A DNA stretch of 64,000 nt from Corynebacterium sp. (lineage in GTDB: Bacteria; Actinomycetota; Actinomycetes; Mycobacteriales; Mycobacteriaceae), in NCBI RefSeq assembly GCF_022712275.1, contig NZ_JALAGU010000054.1, forward strand, positions 62,001-126,000, in the 5' to 3' direction. Below are positions 61,916 through 64,000 of this stretch, piece after piece; the first letter of the stretch is position 1, and each line of letters begins with the position of its first letter. The notes beneath the pieces are model-generated. The model had not been told where the DNA came from and made no database searches. It saw only the letters and a list, made by a program, of their open reading frames with translations. A program made the translations under genes and the position numbers.

Positions 61916-62617
61916 GTGCATCCCACCCGACGTCCCCGCCGCCTGGCTGCAGCACTCCTCGCTGCCGCGACGGCCCTCGCCGTACCCATGGCCGTGACCC
62001 CGTCCGTCTCCGCCCAGAGCCTCCCCGTATTCCCGGCTGCGCCGGTGGATAACCTGGGACGCCCCAGCCCCGAAATCCTCGACCAGCTCGAAGCCTTCGC
62101 CAACCAGCCGGGCATGCCGGAGGAGGTCAGCGGCACGCTCCTGCGTGTCATCAGCTTCTTCCGCGGCGACGGCGAGCCCGGTGTCGGCCTCCCTGAGGAC
62201 GGCCCCGTCTTCACCCAGTTCGGCTGGCCGACAGTCGCCACCAACTGCATCGGCGGCACCTCGAACGCTGTCGGCACCGCCATCGCAGTACCCGGCCCTG
62301 CCACTCTCCCACTGCCCGGCGTGGGCGCAGGTCAGACAGCTTTCGTCTTCACCGCACTGGGCACCGGCCCGGCAGCCGCAACCCAGAACACGTCCATGCA
62401 GGTCCACTGGCTCAATGTCGCCGACGGCCGGATGGGTCAGACCCCGCTGGTGCCCGGCGGCATCAACACCGACGGGCCGGGTACCGTCAACGGCCTGGCG
62501 GACACCGGCTCCGGCCCGGTGGTTGCCGTGCTCAGCGGCGGTATCACCACCGACGAGGAGTCCGGTCCCGCCAACTGCGAGTTCGCTCCGACTGTCGGGC
62601 TGACCCAGGTCGCCTAG
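61916..62617 (+). CDS. Secreted protein of unknown function
   Basis: This 233-residue exported protein has an Arg-rich N-terminus (HPTRRPRRLAAALLAAATALA) and a signal-peptidase site after SVSA, giving a mature protein that starts QSLPVFPAAP. The mature part is Gly/Pro/Thr-rich with two cysteines (ATNCIGG, PANCEFAP) that probably pair. No catalytic motif is recognised; similar proteins seem restricted to Corynebacteriales (inference). The GTG at 61916 is chosen because GAAAGG lies 6 bases upstream; the frame to 61664 is antisense to typA. Confidence 0.8.
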   Translation: MHPTRRPRRLAAALLAAATALAVPMAVTPSVSAQSLPVFPAAPVDNLGRPSPEILDQLEAFANQPGMPEEVSGTLLRVISFFRGDGEPGVGLPEDGPVFTQFGWPTVATNCIGGTSNAVGTAIAVPGPATLPLPGVGAGQTAFVFTALGTGPAAATQNTSMQVHWLNVADGRMGQTPLVPGGINTDGPGTVNGLADTGSGPVVAVLSGGITTDEESGPANCEFAPTVGLTQVA

Positions 62618-62654
62618 AGCGACCTCTCCCCTGGCCTGGTGCGTTCCGCCGTGG

Positions 62655-62660
62655 TAGAAC
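62655..62660 (+). promoter_or_regulatory. -10-like box for DUF402 gene
   Basis: TAGAAC, preceded by TGG, ends 7 bases before the ATG at 62668. Last base differs from the T of the consensus. Confidence 0.4.
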
Positions 62661-62667
62661 CGCGATC

Positions 62668-63228
62668 ATGAACGGTGCGCACCCTCCGAAGGTCGAGACC
62701 TTCGACACCGCGTCCAACGTCAACATCGACCCGAAGGGCTTCACCCGCCAGGTGGACCGCTGGGGCGGCGACTCCACCGCGCTCTACATGGCGCGGCCCG
62801 CCGACCATCCCCGCTTCGGATATCTGGAGAGCTGGCTGCTACCCGCGCTTGATCTCCGGGTCAACCGCTTCCACTTCCGCAACGGCACCGGACACGGTCC
62901 TTACCCCGGCCAGGAGCTGTACGTCGACATCGCACTCGTCGACCCGCCGGCATCCCCGGAGGACGCCGTGTGGCGGACCACCGACCTCTACATCGACCTC
63001 GTCACCTACGCGGGAGGGCGCTGGGAGCTCCTCGACCTCGACGAGCTGGGGGACGCACTGACAGTGGGCCTCCTGGACACCGGGACAGGTCATCGGGCCC
63101 TGCGGTCCGCCCAGCAACTCATCACCGGACTGGTCACTGAAGGCTCGGTGGAACAGTGGCTGAACACCAGGGGATTCGACCTGGACTGGGCCGACCCTGA
63201 CACGGTGGTCCTCACCCCGCCGCACTGA
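62668..63228 (+). CDS. DUF402 family protein
   Basis: This 186-residue protein has the DUF402 pattern: FGYLESWLLPALDLRVNRFHF, YVDIALVDPP, and WRTTDLYIDLVTYAGGRWELLDLDELGDAL. Related folds (FomD, Ntdp) hydrolyse nucleoside di- or triphosphates with metal ions held by Asp residues in the DLYIDL segment, but the substrate of this one is not known. It is the last chromosomal gene before the transposase. Confidence 0.85.
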   Translation: MNGAHPPKVETFDTASNVNIDPKGFTRQVDRWGGDSTALYMARPADHPRFGYLESWLLPALDLRVNRFHFRNGTGHGPYPGQELYVDIALVDPPASPEDAVWRTTDLYIDLVTYAGGRWELLDLDELGDALTVGLLDTGTGHRALRSAQQLITGLVTEGSVEQWLNTRGFDLDWADPDTVVLTPPH

Positions 63229-63504
63229 GCCGCGCTACCCTCCGTCCGAAAACCGGAGATTCCACGACTGTGTGGGAGATGCGGCGGATACTACCCGCAC
63301 GGTCGTTCTACCGCGGCTGCGGCACCCCGTGGGCTACAGCAGAACCCCCACCACTCACGGAAACCCACCGTGCTCGCTGAACCACCGGTCCGACCATCGG
63401 CAGAGTCACAGCAACCTGCGGTTCGGTCGGCGGTGGCGGCAACAGTGGCTGGCCCTTCCCGCATGAGGGTTGCGTCCATTAGCGTGGTGTCCAGCTAACG
63501 CCCG
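63229..63504 (+). other. Non-coding junction between DUF402 gene and IS element
   Basis: These 276 bases contain no supported gene. The left terminal inverted repeat of the insertion sequence should lie here or just after, but only one end is in the window so it cannot be fixed. A C5/G5 hairpin (63510-63532) sits just downstream, inside the proposed transposase 5' region. Confidence 0.45.
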
Positions 63505-64000
63505 GTGAACCCCCTTGCCGACCAGCAGGGGGACTACCGCGGTGCCTTTCGGCTCAGCTCCTCAACATCCTCGAAAAGGACACCAACGAGGGCCTCCGCG
63601 CCCAATCATATCGACCCCACCGGATATCTCGACGATCTGCTGGCCCAAGCCTCACCCGACCTGATGCGCCAGATACTCCAGGACACCATCAACCTCCTGC
63701 TGTCCGTCCAAGCCGACCAGGTCTGTGGCGCCGAGTACGGCACCACCAGCGTCACCCGCACCAACCGCCGCAACGGCTACCGCGACCTCGACACCCACGT
63801 CGGCACCGTCGACGTCGCCGTACCGAAACTGCGCCATGGCTCCCACTTCCCCGACCGGCTGCTGGAACACCGCACCCGCGTCGAATCCGCCCTCACCAGT
63901 GCCGTGGCCACCGCCTATCTGAAAGGCGTGTCCACCCGCCGGATGGATGACCTGGTCATATCCCTCGGCATCACCGGAATATCCAAGTCCCAGGTGTCGA
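63505..64000 (+). mobile_element. IS256-family transposase, 5' part (cut by window edge)
   Basis: A frame open from GTG 63505 to the window end reads HIDPTGYLDDLLAQASPDLM, then VCGAEYGTTSVTRTNRRNGY, GTVDVAVPKLRHGSHFPDRL and YLKGVSTRRMDDLV, all typical of the N-terminal half of mutator/IS256-type transposases, which are DDE enzymes. The true start is unclear: the first 32 or so residues after the GTG look unlike transposase, and no Shine-Dalgarno is seen. The sequence is intact as far as it runs. The catalytic acids would lie beyond the edge. Confidence 0.85.

Overview
The window is a high-GC chromosomal segment of an actinobacterium, most likely a Corynebacterium. The reasons are: a LpqW-type lipoprotein next to mshB (mycothiol); an OdhA/Kgd-type E2-E1 fusion for 2-oxoglutarate dehydrogenase; a long second GAPDH of the corynebacterial GapX/GapB type; the gene orders wecA-tsaC-prmC-prfA-rho and argS-lysA-hom-thrB; a sigE-cseE-tatB block; and a dapC/dapD/aroP/dapE group. 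All calls come from reading the sequence; no database search was run.

Layout. 1-8935 is a leftward block: the 5' part of the F-type ATP synthase operon (atpI-atpB-atpE-atpF-atpH, the last cut by the window edge), preceded by wecA, tsaC, prmC, prfA and rho. 8936-10705 is a rightward acyl-CoA ligase. 10706-16166 is leftward argS-lysA-hom-thrB, with tRNA-Arg(CCG) divergent from argS. 16593-25030 is a tightly overlapping leftward set of four DNA-transaction genes: SNF2 helicase, SWIM zinc-finger protein, SbcD/Mre11-like nuclease and SbcC/YhaN-like ATPase. 25191-33889 holds putP, a secreted HNH nuclease, a DEAD-box RNA helicase, an amino-acid permease, gapX and an acidic hypothetical. 34142-37879 is odhA. 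37965-43013 holds a small lipoprotein pair, corA, an MgtE-N/CBS protein without a transporter domain, a DUF1003 protein and mrp. 43055-44621 is sigE-cseE-tatB. 44813-50296 holds an O-methyltransferase-like gene, dedA, a GH32-fold protein that appears to have lost its catalytic acids, an rlmA-like gene, a leucyl-aminopeptidase-like protein that also appears to lack its active site, and a small DivIVA-motif membrane protein. 50323-56266 is a LOG-family gene, dapE, aroP, dapD, dapC and ferredoxin. 56345-61725 is a membrane protein, mshB, lpqW and typA. 61916-63228 is a secreted protein and a DUF402 protein. From about 63505 to the end there is an IS256-family transposase cut by the window edge, the only mobile element seen.

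Together the genes cover energy (ATP synthase, OdhA, GapX), aspartate-family amino acids (hom, thrB, lysA, dapC/D/E), envelope biogenesis (wecA, lpqW, tatB), thiol redox (mshB), envelope stress (sigE/cseE) and translation (argS, prfA, prmC, rlmA, typA, tsaC).

Three observations stand out. Eleven genes have a TANNNT-like box ending 7 or 8 bases before the start codon, which suggests leaderless transcripts. Two neighbouring proteins look like pseudoenzymes (GH32 and M17 folds). The SNF2-SWIM-Mre11-Rad50-like set is arranged as one overlapping unit and is the best candidate for an under-described system.
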